A DNA stretch of 64,000 nucleotides, from assembly GCA_022478985.1 (NCBI GenBank), contig JAKSZP010009266.1, forward strand, positions 62,001 to 126,000. Direction: 5' to 3'. Shown here in pieces: positions 11,020 to 22,929 of this stretch; position 1 is the first letter of the stretch, and every line of letters starts with the position of its first letter. Source of the stretch: Massospora cicadina. Taxonomy: Eukaryota; Entomophthoromycota; Entomophthoromycetes; Entomophthorales; Entomophthoraceae. The position numbers and the translations under genes were made by a program. The notes beneath the pieces are model-generated. The model saw nothing but the letters and a program-made list of their open reading frames with translations, was not told the DNA's origin and ran no database searches.

Positions 11020-11570
11020 GATCCTAAGATTGTGATTCCCCACCTTTCTCCCAAAATTTACTCAGAAATTCACCAGGCCTTAGCTTCCCTGGACCAAAAC
11101 CCTCGTTAGACAAAAACAATTATCTGGTTCCTGTCCACTTTTGCGAGGAGTGGATCTATTGTCCCAGTTGTCTCCCAAGGCTGGGGACTGGGTCTTTGTG
11201 GTACTCCGCACCCAGCCGCTCTTGTGGAATTCAGTAGGAGGTTTGGAACAGGTCTTAGAGCAGAATCGACCTGATGAAGCTTCCTTCCATTCCTTCTTTG
11301 AGTTTTTTCTCTGCGTCAAGCGGGTCGTCCACTGAAGGTTTACCTAAGTGAATTCTGCGAAAAAGCTCAGGCGTTGCCCTTAACTGATGAGGTTAAAACG
11401 TCATTTCTCCGTTCAACCTTGAATATATCAATATGTAACTCCCCAATTTGGCAGTCGCCTCCTTCCAAATTTGATCATCTTGTCAAAATCCTTTGGGGTG
11501 GTTTCTCCGCCCCAACCTGGAAGGGGCCAGGTAATTTGGCTGTCATTGGATCAAATACTATAAATATGGG
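11020..11570 (+). pseudogene. G1 gag-like region, broken
   Basis: Across two frames this encodes a retrotransposon Gag-type segment. The best stretch reads AGRPLKVYLSEFCEK and LPLTDEVKTSFLRSTL, typical of the capsid-like part of fungal gypsy Gag. Several stops lie between 11100 and 11310. No CCHC knuckle was found between this region and the protease. G2 has the corresponding region at about 20150-20600, also broken. Confidence 0.6.
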
Positions 11571-13323
11571 TGCCAAAAAGTCACGTGCGCCTTTGGAAAT
11601 GAGGGAATCTTATCCTTCAAATCCTTCAATGACTTCCAAATTTGTAATTGCACAGGGGCCTAGCCCCAAGAATGATATAACAGTTTCAGTCAATTCCGCC
11701 ATGATGATGTCACCCACGGTCATCCCTATAAATACGGGTGCCAAAAAGTCACACACGCCTTTGGAAATGAGGGAATCTTATCCTTTGAATCCTTCGATGA
11801 CTTCCAAATTTGGAATTGCACTGGGGTCTAGCCCGGAGAATGAGGTAACAGTTTCAGTCGATTCTGCCACAATGATGTCACCCATGGTCATCCCTATAAA
11901 TACCGCCTCCTCAACTAGTGAGTTTTCCTTGAATCGTGAGATGTTTCCCACTGATTTCCTGCCCATCTCAGCGGAAATTGGGAACATCCTAGGGTCCAAA
12001 CCCTTAATTAACAAAAAGGATTCCGGTATTGTTTTTACTCCCCAACACGTTTTGGAGGAGCACGTCGAGGCATCTGCTTTGGGCTTGGGGGTGATGGCCC
12101 TGGATAACGATGCACACCAAACCCTTGAAACAAATGAGGGGTCGTTTGAACATAAAAACGCGTTTCATAATGCAGGCAATTTATCTCAAAATGAACCATT
12201 TATTTGCTCATATGGTTTAGAGGAGGACTCAATTTCAGTTTATCAGATTACTCCTGAGAACCCTCGCTTGATCCCTACCATGATTAGGGGTTCCCAGGAA
12301 GTAGAGAAGGAACTGCGCCACAAATATAAAGATGCCTATGCACCTGCGGAAGGTGGGGTGGGATATGTGGCCTCAGTAGTAAGAGTGGCCCACTATCCTT
12401 CCCCCTTCTATGATTCTAAAACATACCCTGATGGCTTGTTCAAGTCAAAGGAAGAATTCTCTGGTGAGTTGATGGCGTTTTCTGCGTTGAATAAATCCCA
12501 TTCTGGATATTTCTTGTTGACTGCTACCCTTACATCCTCTTTTGGAAAATTCAGCACAACGATTTTGGTGGATACTGGTGCTTCAAATAATTTTATTGAT
12601 CAAAATATTGCTGACTACCTTGAGTTGAGTTACTCACCAGGTGGTATGGTTAGGGGTGGGGCATCTCAAGGTATTCCCACACTGAATATCATGGAGCCAG
12701 TAAATTTTCAAATCAGTTCTTATCTATTGTCTGACCAGGTTCAAGCTATCAAAAACCTCTTGTTTCCCATCATTTTGGGGGTTGAGTGGTGGCGAAAGTT
12801 TGATGTCAGAACAAATTTAAAAGAAAACATTCTAACCTTGTTTTTAACTAATGGTCACCAGCTAATTGTTCCTTTGTTGGAGGATAATGCCTCAGGTAAA
12901 TTACCCCATTGGACCAATACTCCCAGTTCATATCTTGCCCCTTTGTTAAAGCCCCCTGTGGGACTTTCCTTACCTTCTTGTTTGAAAGAGTTGGCATCCT
13001 CCTTTGATGCAGTTTCAGCTAGTACGCTACCAGAACATTCCGAGTTTGATTGTGAATTTAAACTTACTGTGGATCTGGTGCGTATTTCTTCTCCCATATA
13101 CCCATTGACTGTCCGGGAGGAGGAGGTTCTAGATGTATGGGTGAAGGAGCAGTTGGCCAAAGGTGCCATCTTTCAGCGTACCTCCCCTGTTTGTTCCCCA
13201 CTGCTTTTTGTTGAGAAGGCAGATGGAACTTTACGTCCATGTATCGATTATGGGAACTTAAACAATGTGACTGTACCGACCTCCATCCCATTCCTTAAGA
13301 TTCCCAGATTGCGCGTTATGTGA
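11374..13323 (+). pseudogene. G1 Gag-protease-RT N-terminal segment (649-codon open frame)
   Basis: This is the longest open frame in the window. Codons about 1-60 end the Gag-like region. Codons about 66-178 are two 56-residue tandem repeats starting GAKKS. The aspartic protease motif VDTGASNNFID has its Asp at codon 400 (12571). The RT begins around codon 560, with HSEFDCEFKLTVDL, the long LDVWVKEQLAKGAI helix, and FVEKADGTLRPCIDYGNLN. A frame change near 13277 and a downstream stop separate it from the RT core. The whole is a polyprotein piece, not an independent gene. The ATG is unclear; the frame is open from a TTG codon at 11374. Confidence 0.85.
11571..11906 (+). repeat. 168-bp in-frame tandem duplication in G1
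   Basis: Units 11571-11738 and 11739-11906 each encode about 56 residues containing LEMRESYP, NPSMTSKF and VIPINT. The unit is a multiple of three, so the frame is preserved. It lies between Gag and protease. A third partial unit is not evident. Confidence 0.85.
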
Positions 13324-14641
13324 AGAAGGCAAAAGTCTTCTCCAAGCTGGACTGCCTCAATGCGTTCAATCAAATCTGGATAAAGAAGGGCCAGGAGTGG
13401 TTAACCGCATTTCATACCAGAAAAGGAATTTTCCAGTTCCAGGTTATGCCTTTTGGGCTTAAGAATGCCCCTGCCATCTTTCAACGCCGCATTGATGCTG
13501 CGTTGGGAGACTTGTTGGGGGTATGTGCGGTTGCCTACATGGATGACACTCTAGTGTTTTCCCTGATCCTGAGTCACATGCAGTTCACCTTTGACAAGTA
13601 GTGGAGAGATTGAGGGCTGCATGCCTTACCCTCAAGATTAGTAAATGCGAATTCTTTAAGTCCCAGGTTACTTTTCTGGGTAACGTCATGTTCGACCAGG
13701 GCCATATGATAACTCCAGACAAGGAAAAGGCTATTCGAGAGTGGCCTAACCCCACCTCTGTCAAGGAATTGAGGAGTTTTTTGGGGACATGTACATTTCT
13801 CAAGAAGTTCACATCCAGTCTCTCTGAGGTGGCAGCCCCCTTATATAAGACTAGCGGGGCCAAGATGCTTCAGTGGTCTCCCATTCTGGAGGATACTTTC
13901 CAAACGGTGAAGTGCACCTTGTTATCCACATCCATCCTTCACCATGTTGACCCTGCAAAGGAGTTCATTGTGTCCTCAGATGCTTCCAACTTTGCCATTG
14001 CGGCTGCCCTGTTACAGGTGGGTGAAGATAGGTCTGAGCATCCCGTGGGATATTTTTCTAGGAAAATGTCTCTGCATGAGTTAAACTACGCCGTATATGA
14101 CAAGGAGTTATTAGAAGTGGTGGAGGCGCTGATTTATTGGCGTCACCACTTACATGGCTCTTCCCAACCATTCTGGGTATGCACTGACCATTGGGCCCTG
14201 TTGTATTACCGTGCTCCACATGTTTTAACACCACGTCAAACGCGTTGGCATGAAACCCTTGCCTTATTTACATTTTCCTATGAGTTCACCAAGGGCAAGG
14301 AGAATGGTTTGGCGGATGCCTTGAGCCGCAACCCTGCTTTGGCTCCCGATCCAAAGGAGGTAGAGATTCACAACACTCAGTTGATGATTCCCCCGGGTAT
14401 GATTATGCCTCAACTTCCTAAGTCCACGATACATACGCCAGCGCTCATGCACTTGGAAAATGCAGCAGAATATAGCATGTTTAGGAAGGTAGTTCTTTCT
14501 CAGCCATTATCAGCTGAATATGCTGTTGTTATCGCTAAGAGTGCTCTGAATCAGGAGGACTTATCTAGGGGATATCACATGAAGGATGAGATGGTGTGGT
14601 TTCAGGGACGCCTATGGTTCCTGCTGGACCACTGCGCCTGA
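13320..14641 (+). pseudogene. G1 RT core and RNase H, in two frames
   Basis: 13320-13601 holds RT motifs: KVFSKLDCLNAFNQI (motif A), FQFQVMPFGLKNAPAIFQ, and the catalytic AYMDD at 13533-13547. A frameshift and stop near 13598 follow. The frame 13601-14641 then carries FKSQVTFLGNV, the tether, and RNase H with its four acidic positions all present: SSDAS, DKELLE, CTDH and ADALSRNP. Another frameshift near 14620 separates it from the integrase. Catalytic residues are intact, but the chain is broken. Confidence 0.88.
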
Positions 14642-15700
14642 AGATCATCCAGGGCCATCATGATGGAATCACTGTTGGTCATCTGGGAAAAGCAAAAACC
14701 TTGGAGTTGATATGACGCACTTACAGTTGGAAGGGCTTGCCCGTTCAGGTAGGGCGGTACTGCAAAGAGTGCTTAATCTACAATCAGATGAAACCCAATC
14801 GGCAACCTTTAGCAGGGTTGTTGGTACCAGTCCAAAAGGCTGAAGGACCCTGGACTTCCCTATCGGTGGATTTCATTGTGGAGTTACCCGTTTCAGATGG
14901 GTATGATGCAATCATGGTGGTGGAGGACCGCTTTAAAAAGTTCGTCCACTTTATCCCTTGCAGAACAACTATAGCTGCCGCTGAAATGGCTAGGCTTTTC
15001 GTCACCCATGTATTTGCACTTCATGGGGTTCCTCAAGAAATTATTAGTGACTGGGGAACCCAGTTCACCTCCGTCTTTTGGGAAGAGTTGTGTAAGACTC
15101 TTCAGATCCGCCCCTGCCGTTCAACAGCATATCACCCCCAATCTGATGGCAGACTGAGCGAGTGAATCAGTGCTTGGAACAATTTCTGCGTTGTTACACC
15201 ACCGCAGACCATTTAGATTGGGTTCCTCACCATCCCATGGCTCAGTTTAGTTACAACAACACTTTGCATTCCTCAATCGGTTGTTCACCCTTTTTTGCTA
15301 ACCATAGTTTTAACACTGCGTTTAACATGGAGCCCAGCTGTGGTTCTAAAGTGGAAGCGGTGCAGGACTTTGCCAAGACTCTCAAGAAAGTCCATCAAGG
15401 GGTGTCGACGAGTTTGGAGGTGGCTATGCTGGTTTATAAGGAGAATGCTGATGGAAAGTGCCGAGTGTGTCCAGCATACAAGGAAGGGGATCTCGTGATG
15501 CTTGATGCTCACAACATCTTTATCAAGCAACCATGCAAAAAGTTGGGTCCAAAGAGGATTGGTCTAACCGGGTAGTTAGAAAGGTGGGACATGCCTCATA
15601 CCAGTTGGATCTTCCCTCAGCGTTTCGGATCTTCTCCATCTTCCATGAAAGTAAGTTGACCCTTTTTGAAGGCCCTCCTCCTGTGACCCCTGAGTCTTAT
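14642..15700 (+). pseudogene. G1 integrase, frameshifted inside the catalytic core
   Basis: The HHCC zinc-binding site is present: HHDG...VGHLG and, after a TGA stop near 14713, YCKECLIYNQMK. The core has D (LSVDFIVELP), D (IISDWGTQF, where Trp replaces the usual Arg) and E. The catalytic Glu block is reached just as a one-base loss shifts the frame near 15147; G2 keeps the frame across the same block (GQTERVNQ). The C-terminal part contains YKEGDLVMLDAHNI and, in another frame, GHASYQLDLPSAFRI. Confidence 0.85.
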
Positions 15701-15709
15701 TTCTGGATG

Positions 15710-15890
15710 GGGCTCCAGAATGGGAAGTGGAGGAGATAGTAGCCTCTCGCCAGGTTAAGCTATGACTTGAGTACTTAATATCATGGAAAGGGTTTGATGC
15801 AGCAGAGAACAGCTGGGTTCCGGCACAGGGTTGTGTACATGCCCAAGACCTGATCAAATCATTTCATAATCATTTCCCTGAGGCGGCAGG
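15710..15890 (+). pseudogene. G1 chromodomain
   Basis: WEVEEIVASR, an internal TGA, then LEYLISWKGFDAAENSW and the LIKSFHNHFPEA helix. This is the classical C-terminal chromodomain pattern with aromatic residues W/Y/W. In chromoviruses it targets integration toward modified histones. G2 has the same domain at about 24070-24230 (LEYWKGFDAAENSW). Confidence 0.85.
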
Positions 15891-15982
15891 ATCTCAGCCA
15901 AGGCCAGCCGTTGCTGCTATGAAGTTGCCACCAGCACATAAGAACTTCTCCTTAGCGAACGCCCCTGGAGGGGGTGGAGCCC

Positions 15983-15998
15983 AAAAAGGAGGAGAGGG
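15983..15998 (+). other. G1 polypurine tract
   Basis: An all-purine AAAAAGGAGGAGAGGG followed by TAA abuts the 3' LTR. It is the expected plus-strand primer for Ty3/gypsy replication. G2 has a shorter version at 30392-30403. Confidence 0.8.
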
Positions 15999-16001
15999 TA
16001 A

Positions 16002-16894
16002 TGTCATGGTTAGATGACATGATAGTAGGCATTGATGCTAGGAACAAGGCTGGGCGACAGGAGGCCCAGAAAATGAAGCTTCAGGCTCTGCCTGACTTGA
16101 AGCACACCTTAGATCGACTCTGGGTGCAAGCCAAGCAAGCCCAGGTTGATACTAAGGGCGTGCATAACGCCCAGCCTCCTATTTCAGCTCAGGCTTTAAA
16201 ATGAACAATTTACATTTTGAATGAAGATGGTTCAATTAGCTTGGTTGGATAACAAGGGTTTGAGTCCCACTCCAGCTATATGATTTTGATTTCTGGTAAA
16301 ATAAGGCTTCAATCAATTACTTGAGTGAAGGCCCTTTCGGTGTATTTTACCAAAATGGACGGAAGTGTCTGTTTATTAGAATGTCAAGGCTTGGGCGCAT
16401 GGCCGCAGAACCCTAATTTCCCCAATTTATTTTAAATATGTTTTTGTGATCAACACTCCTTGTTGATTGACTTGCTTAATAAAAAACACCCCATTATTTT
16501 ACGTTTTCTAATGGTTCCTTGGGCAACCCTGGTGGTGGACCTCTTTGGGGAGGTCTCCAACCATGTAGGCCACTACCATATCTCGCAATTTACCAAGATC
16601 CCATGGGCACCTGTGGGCCGCCCAGGTCCCCTCCAGATCGAGGCACCCAAAGCCCCTGACGTCAAGCTGCACTTGATTTTGGACGCCCCTCTGGGGTCCA
16701 CTCAAGCGGTGTTGTTTCTTACTTACCTGGCATTTTATGTTGCTGTTTATATACTTGCCTGGGGTACCTTTTGTACTGGCACTGCTTGAGGTGCTTGTAT
16801 TCCCATTCTTTTAATGGCTAGTTCACTAGCAATGTGGGTTTGCATCCCACATCATCTTGCTGGGAACAAGAGAGTTACAGATACTCTCTTGACA
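16002..16894 (+). repeat. G1 3' LTR
   Basis: 893 bp, TGTCATGG...CTCTTGACA. It differs from the 5' LTR by about two dozen substitutions plus a 1-bp indel near 16542. The right TSD TCAGT follows at 16895-16899. Confidence 0.93.
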
Positions 16895-17327
16895 TCAGTC
16901 CCCAGGGAACTAACCCGCCTATTTCTGAATAGTTCAACACTTAGGTTGAACCAACCAAAACTCAGCTCATCATCAAATTTTGCAATGTTGGTCCCCAGGG
17001 AACTAACCTTCCCATTCCTGAATAGTTCACCACTTAGGTCAAACTTGCGGAACCTGATACTGGCTTATTTTTCCCCAAAAATTGATGACTATTTAATTGG
17101 GTGAATTGCACTGAGAGAATTGTTGGTCAATTCTCTTCCCTTAAAATTTTCAATAAAAACACCCTCCCCAAATTTTCCTTTTTATCTGTTGAGATTTGAG
17201 TTCCCTTCCAGTTCTATATCCGTTGTACCAGCAGCAGTGCCCCTGGCATTCTGGTTCACCACTTGGATGCTCCGGCATCCAGGCTGGTAGGACAGTCTAT
17301 TTTCTACTTGCCATCTGCCTGACAGTG
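16895..17327 (+). mobile_element. B1 repeat, right part
   Basis: B1 continues after G1 with two more 93-bp units, then the segment ATTGCACTGAGAGAATTGTTGG (cf. 33145 in B2), an AATAAA at 17151, and the terminal GCCTGACAG. In B2 the same end abuts G2 LTR sequence, which fixes the likely boundary near 17327. Confidence 0.6.
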
Positions 17328-18245
17328 ACACGCCAAGGGGTTAGCCAGTGCTGCTGGCCCCAACGCCTAAGGTGAATCGGCAAGGGCTGACCAGTCTTCA
17401 TACTGGTTAGCCTGCCAACTAGCAGAGCCCATAGTCAAATTTCTGACATCAGTATTTCTCCATTTTACTTTTTTAGGTACTTTTCCTATGTCAATTAAAT
17501 TATGGTCCACAGTTAGTGGAGCATATCTCAATTAAAAATCAATATTATTTCAGTTGCTTGATCAAGGAGTAGCCAATAATTGCATGCCCTATCACCTCTC
17601 CCAGTCTTAAATCTTTCTATAGTTTACAATATAACACTTTACTTCAACGCATGAACACTGGAACCTACAACAAAAGAAGAGATGTAGCACTCAAGAACAG
17701 CGTGGTAACCCCCAAAGCCATTCCATCTATATATGACAGTGCCCTCACCTGTAATGTATTGAATTATCTTAATTTCCTTTTTCTCTATTTTTTTATTAAA
17801 CATCACATCCCCAACTCTTTTAAGTAACAAATTTTTTAAAAGCATTTTCGATATTATATAAAAATTCACATGACAAGAGAAATTTAGCTCCATAATGAGA
17901 TGCCTCAGCTTTCACAGTAAAATACACAATTAGTATTACATTGATGTACTTGTATTAAGGAGATAGATAGGATTGGAGAGTGAGTTTTTGCTTTTAGAAT
18001 GGGGAAAATGGTTGAAGGCTTCATGGTTGAATCTACATTTTAACTTACTGCACAGATTTTGCATCACCCTTTAGGCTGATAACTTTACTACAGCTTGTAA
18101 TAATATGGGAGGCCCATCCATAAGTCTCAGATTATTATAGCAAAAGGTGAAAATGCTAAAAAACTAGATTAAAAATGGAATTTTAGGAAAAGTTTACTAA
18201 GTGAAAATGAACCAGTGGCCCAAAATTTTTACTATTAGCAGGGTG
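17328..18245. other. No recognisable gene
   Basis: AT-rich sequence without conserved frames. An open stretch on the minus strand at 17639-17893 has no recognisable motif and looks like chance. Confidence 0.5.
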
Positions 18246-20099
18246 CTAGGCTATATACTTGACATGAGAGGGTGCCAACTGGCAGGGGTTTTCAGCACTA
18301 AGGAAATAAAGCTGTTTTACTGGCTGTGCCTGCTCAACTGCTATCTGAAGGGCAGAAGGGGTTAGATCCTGTACAGGGACCCAATGGGTAGGCTGTGGGA
18401 TTGCCGCTGCTGCTGTATGTGAGCGTTTCTTACCTGTCACAGGGACTTGGCTGCTGGATGAGAGAGCTTGTTTAAGAGCAGTGCAAAAATTATATATATG
18501 GCCCAAAGCATTACACCATGAGCAGCGTAGTCGTGCTTGGTCTGGATCAACAGGAAAGATTTCTGAACATGATCCAATTACTGCTATATGTGGAATGACC
18601 TCCATGTTAAGGGCCACCATAGGGTTGGGGATAAATGATGCTCTAGCAATAAAAGTCCGTTGGTTTGGGGCATAGTAGGCTGGTGCACAAAGGTCTACTG
18701 TTAGAACAGACCCAAATTCCATCAAACCCCAATGTAGGGCTAGTTTTAAGGATTCTGGGTCCAATGTAGTTGGAAGATTAGAGAAAGTTACTCAATAAAT
18801 TTTTCTCTAAATTAGATTATGTTTTAGATACATGAAGAGATCCATGTGAAGTCTCTATTTTAGTAAAAGCTGCCTGGTTTGCATCTGCTGTAGTTGTAAG
18901 CCCTACATCAATATAGTGACTTTCCACTACTTCAAGAATTGTGGTATCAATTTGAAAGCTCTTGCTATTTCTTCAAAATAAATAACATAACATTTTGTAT
19001 AAAGCTCGACTGGGTTATGCCCATAGTAAACTCTAACTGCATGAGCCATAGTTGACCTAGGGAGTGCACATTGTGAGCGAGTTTCTGCGCATCTCTTCCT
19101 AACTTCAGCCAGAAAAGCAGCTTCACGAGGGTCAATGGTCTGTGGTACAGGCACTAGCTTTTCTGCCAAGCACCTGATGCATCCTTAACTTAAGTATTTT
19201 TGTTTATGTTCCAACTTAAATTTAAATTTAAATTGGCTGATTCCCGATGGGGCGGGACCCCAGATGGAGGCGCTCATATCCCTTTGAGTTTATGCTTTTT
19301 TCCGCTTGGCTTATCAGTTGGTACTCGACTTTTTCCAGGTTTGATTGCCTTACCTGTCTTGGAATTACTTTCTGCCAATCGATTGGTGGATTCAGGTTCC
19401 TCCTCACATTAATCTATCCCTCCAGCCTTCATCTGACTATCATCTGATGCTTTATGGGATATTTCCGAAGTTTGATTGGCTATTTGGCTAGTTAAGATTG
19501 AAATCTGATTTTGATTTTGATTTTGATGAAAATTACCACAAACTGATCCAATACTCAATGCTGATCAGTTCAGGCGTGTTGATTGCCTTCAAAAGCATGA
19601 AAATGATGGCCAACTGATTTAACTCCTACCCACAATTCAGTTTGGGAATGTTGGTTGCTTTACAAATTGTGTAAATGATGGCCAACTGATTCAACAATTA
19701 CTATCAATTCATTTTGGCCACCTTGGTAATTTCAAATGGGGTGGTTGTCTGAAAAGCTTCCTGAAGCCCCTGCGCGGTATTGGGAGTTGTAATACCTCCT
19801 GCTACCTTGGTTAATTCGTTAAATGCGCCTCCAGTGTGGGGTGCACCGATTTGTTTACCTTTAGTCAACACAGAGCTGACTAAGGTAGGCAGTAAAATGG
19901 CAGGATCATCTGTGATTCCACCTTGTATTGATAAATCTGTGTTTGCATCTGCTTTTGCAGCTGCAGTTTGGGAGCGGGTAGTACAGGTTGACACACAAGT
20001 TGGCAACCGAGGGTTCTGAAATTTGGGGTTTGGTTTGGTAAATTCTGACGCATCAGATGAGCTCTCAATGAATTTTACCACCATATTCATTCGATTCAA
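18246..20099 (-). pseudogene. LINE-type ORF1 remnant with CCHC knuckle
   Basis: Three minus-strand stretches in order, 20099-19704, 19169-18927 and 18764-18246, form a decayed non-LTR ORF1. The first is Ser/Thr-rich (RSQTAAAKADAN). The second has TIDPREAAFLAEVRKRC and AHAVRVYYGHNP. The third has LKLALHWGLMEFGSVLTVDL and RTFIARASFIPNP, an RRM-like pattern, followed by a complete C-x2-C-x4-H-x4-C knuckle (RCSWCNALGHIYNFC). No endonuclease or RT lies downstream, so it is either truncated or another ORF1-only element. The sequence differs from L1 ORF1 and from the N family. Confidence 0.65.
19560..19720. repeat. Short imperfect tandem repeat
   Basis: The segment AAATGATGGCCAACTGATT recurs twice (near 19600 and 19672) about 72 bp apart, within a decayed direct repeat containing GATTGCCTT/GGTTGCTTT. 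It is upstream of the ORF1 remnant's N-terminal part. Confidence 0.45.
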
Positions 20100-20869
20100 T
20101 ATGGCTAAATTTCAAGGTGATTGTGATTTTCAAAAAGTAAAATTTAGCAGTTCTGTGTGGGACTTTCATGATGAGCAAATGGGGTGCGCCAGCTGTTGGC
20201 CACACCTGCAGCGGGGCACATCTCCGTTTTCTCATTTTGCCAATGGTTGGAGCATCTTGGCATTATTCTTGCTGCCTTCAACTGGGAAGTAACCACCCTT
20301 CTTGCTCATAAATGGTGGATACAGTCTCTTCACAATCTGAGAGGTGAGATTTTCCAACTTTCCACCAATTTTCATAAAATTGACATAAATAAACAGGTTT
20401 TTCTTTGGCACAGCATTCAGATGGTGCAGGCGGTGTCATTGACAGAGGGCCTGGTGGTGATGGCCTTAAATAACGTCATGCAACCCGTCGCCAAAATATG
20501 TATCTGGTCTTTTGCAGCCCAAACCTCATTTTATAATGACGTTTCCATATATATAACTGAGCCATATATCTTCTCTTATGGCCCAGATATGGAACCCATT
20601 TAGTGTATCATATCACCCCAGAGAACCCATGCTTGACCACAACAATGATCCGCAGAATCCAGGAGGTGGAGAAGGAGTTAATATTACAACATAAAAACAT
20701 TTATGCAGTTGCTGAAGTTATGGTGGGATATGTGACCTCAGTAGTAAGAGTGGCCAAATATCCTTCTCCATTTATAATGTAAAAATGTCCCCTGGGGGTA
20801 TGCTAGACCCTGAAGAAGATTTTTATGGTAAAGTATTGGAGTTTTCTGTTTTATATAAAGATCATTAAG

Positions 20870-22810
20870 GATATTTTTTATTGACTGCTACCCTTTCATC
20901 CCCTTTAGGGAAAATCAACACAACTATTTTTGGTGGATACCAGAGCCTCTGAGAATTTTATTGACCAATAGCTAGCCGACTACCTTGAGTTAAGTTAATT
21001 GCCAGGTGGTATGGTTAGAGGAGGGGCTTTCCAAGGTAATCCCACGCTGAAATATGGGGTTAGTGGATTATTAAGTTGGAAAACATCATTTGTCTGACTA
21101 CTTCTAAGATATGAATAACCTCTTGTACCCCATCATTTTAGGTATAGAGTGGTGGAGAAAGTTTGACGTCAGAACCAACTTGAAAGACATACTTGTTTAA
21201 AACTTTGAAGAACGGTAATGAGTTAGTTGCCCCTTTGGATGAAGCAAACTTTCAGGGCGATTTGCCCCAGTGGCTATTATCCACACACAGTCTTGATCCG
21301 TTGCTGAAGCCCTCTTTGGAGGTCCTCTTACCTTTCTGTTTGGATTGGTTGGAAACTTCATCTGATGTGGCTTCAGCCAATGTACTACCAGCTCATTCAG
21401 AGTTTTATTGCGAGTTCAAGCTCACCGTTGACCTGATGCATATAATTTCTCTGATTTGTCCACTGACTGTATGGTGAGGAAGCAGCCTTAGATGTGTGGG
21501 TTAAAGAGCAGTTAGCAAAAGGTGCGATATTTCAGTGTAAATCAAAAGTATGCTCCCCACTTCTCATTGCAGAGAAGGCAGATGGTACCTTACACCCATG
21601 CATTGATTATGGAAATCTCAACAACGTCACAGTACCAGACTTGCATCCCATCCCACTGGACTCACAGATTGTATGCTATGTATAGAAGGCTAGAGTCTTC
21701 TCAAAGTTGTATTGTTTAAACGCGTTCCTTTAGATTCATATCAAGAAGGGCCAGGAGTGGCTGACCACATTCCATATCCAGAAATAGGGATTTTCCAATT
21801 TTGGGTTATGCCTTTGGGCTTAAAAATGCCCCTGCTATTTTTTATTGCCATAGAAATACGGCTTTGGGCACCTGCTGGGGTATTCATGCTAGCTTACATG
21901 GATGATATTCTGGTATTTTTCCCTAACAATGAGTACCATGCAGTATACCTTTGGCAGGTGGCGGAGCGTTTGAAGGTAGCTGACCTTACATTAAAAAAAG
22001 TAACTGTTTTCTTCAAGTCCCAGGTTACTTTCCTGGGCAACGTCATTTTTGAGCAAGGGCACATGATAACTTCAGGCAAGGAGAAGGCGATTTGTGAGTG
22101 GCCCATCCATCTTCAAATAAGGATTTGAGGAGTTTTTGGGGACGTGTACGTTCTTTATTAATTCACACCAAATCTTTCTGAAGTTGCGGCGCCTTTGTAT
22201 AAGGCAAGTGGGTCAAAAGTACTCCAGTGGTCCCCAACTTTTCATGATGCCTTCCAAGTGGTAAAGTGTTTTTTTCTGTCCACATACATACTTCTCCAAG
22301 TTGACCTCAATAAAGAGTTTATTGTTGCTTCTGATGCCTCCAACTTCATCATAGAGTGGCCCTATTACAAGTGGGTGAATATGGAATAGAGCATCCAGTG
22401 GTATATTTTTAGGAAGATGTCTCTACCAGAGTTTAACTACGCCGCATATGATAAAGTTTATTATCAGTGGTTGACGCGCTGACCTTTGGCGTTATTAAAA
22501 CATGGATCATTTCAACCCTTCTGCGTATGTACAGATCACCATGCCTTACTGTACTACCGCGAACCTCATATCAACCCCTGGCAAACCTGCTGGCATGAGA
22601 CCCTAGCCCAGTTTGCGTTTTCATATGAATTTACTAAGGGTAAAGAGAATGGTTTGTCGGATTCTTTGAGCCGCAACCCTGTACTAGCTCCAGATCCTAA
22701 GGAGGTAGAGGTGTATAATACCCACTTGATGATTTACTGGATAAGATTGTGTATCAGCTTCCCTCTCCCTTGGCCAACGGCCAGCAATCGCTCTTTTAGA
22801 AAATGTTGAG
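20870..22810 (+). pseudogene. G2 protease, RT and RNase H remnants
   Basis: The protease motif reads VDTRASENFID, so the conserved Gly of D-T-G is Arg (near 20935). The RT N-terminal part lies at 21390-21685 (VKEQLAKGAIFQ, DYGNLNNVTVPDLHPIPLD). The core at 21712-22128 keeps AYMDDILVF near 21894. RNase H is in pieces: VASDASNF, CTDHHALLYY and GLSDSLSRNP (Asp kept). Frameshifts and stops separate all segments. Confidence 0.82.
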
Positions 22811-22929
22811 TAATATGGTATGTTCAGAAAGGTAGTCCTATCCAAGTCTTTGTTGGCTGAATATGCTATGGTCCTTCCTAAGATCACGTTGAATCAGGAG
22901 GATATTACCAGGGGTCTTAAATGAAAGAT

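Larger units (their letters stand above)
9908..16894 (+). mobile_element. G1: full-length Ty3/gypsy chromovirus
   Basis: This 6,987-bp element has two LTRs (9908-10799 and 16002-16894), a 5-bp TSD (TCAGT), a polypurine tract before the 3' LTR, and gag-protease-RT-RNase H-integrase-chromodomain in that order. The LTRs differ at roughly 20-25 positions by eye, about 97% identity, so insertion is fairly recent compared with the other elements here. The coding region carries several frameshifts and stops, so it is non-autonomous now. It is inserted in the 93-bp repeats of B1. The chromodomain after integrase is the hallmark of chromoviruses. Confidence 0.95.
9821..17091 (+). repeat. 93-bp tandem repeats of B1, split by G1
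   Basis: With G1 and one TSD copy removed, GGAACTAACC recurs at 9821, 16906 and 16999 with an exact 93-bp spacing. Each unit continues with a TAGTTCA...CTTAGGT segment. G1 inserted inside one unit at the TCAGT of GATGTCAGT. Units of the same type occur as decayed pieces in B2 near 31605-31655 and, inverted, near 32380-32430. The span given includes the non-repeat G1 element. Confidence 0.75.

Noticed and set aside
10826..11035. 69-codon plus-strand ORF after the G1 5' LTR as a separate gene
   Set aside because: The corresponding G2 region reads in another frame; it is part of the broken 5' gag or leader region.
9821..17091. 93-bp repeats as a CRISPR-like array
   Set aside because: Units are contiguous without spacers and lie in a transposable element.
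17639..17893. 84-codon minus-strand ORF
   Set aside because: AT-rich, Lys/Ile/Asn-rich, no motif or second copy; consistent with chance.
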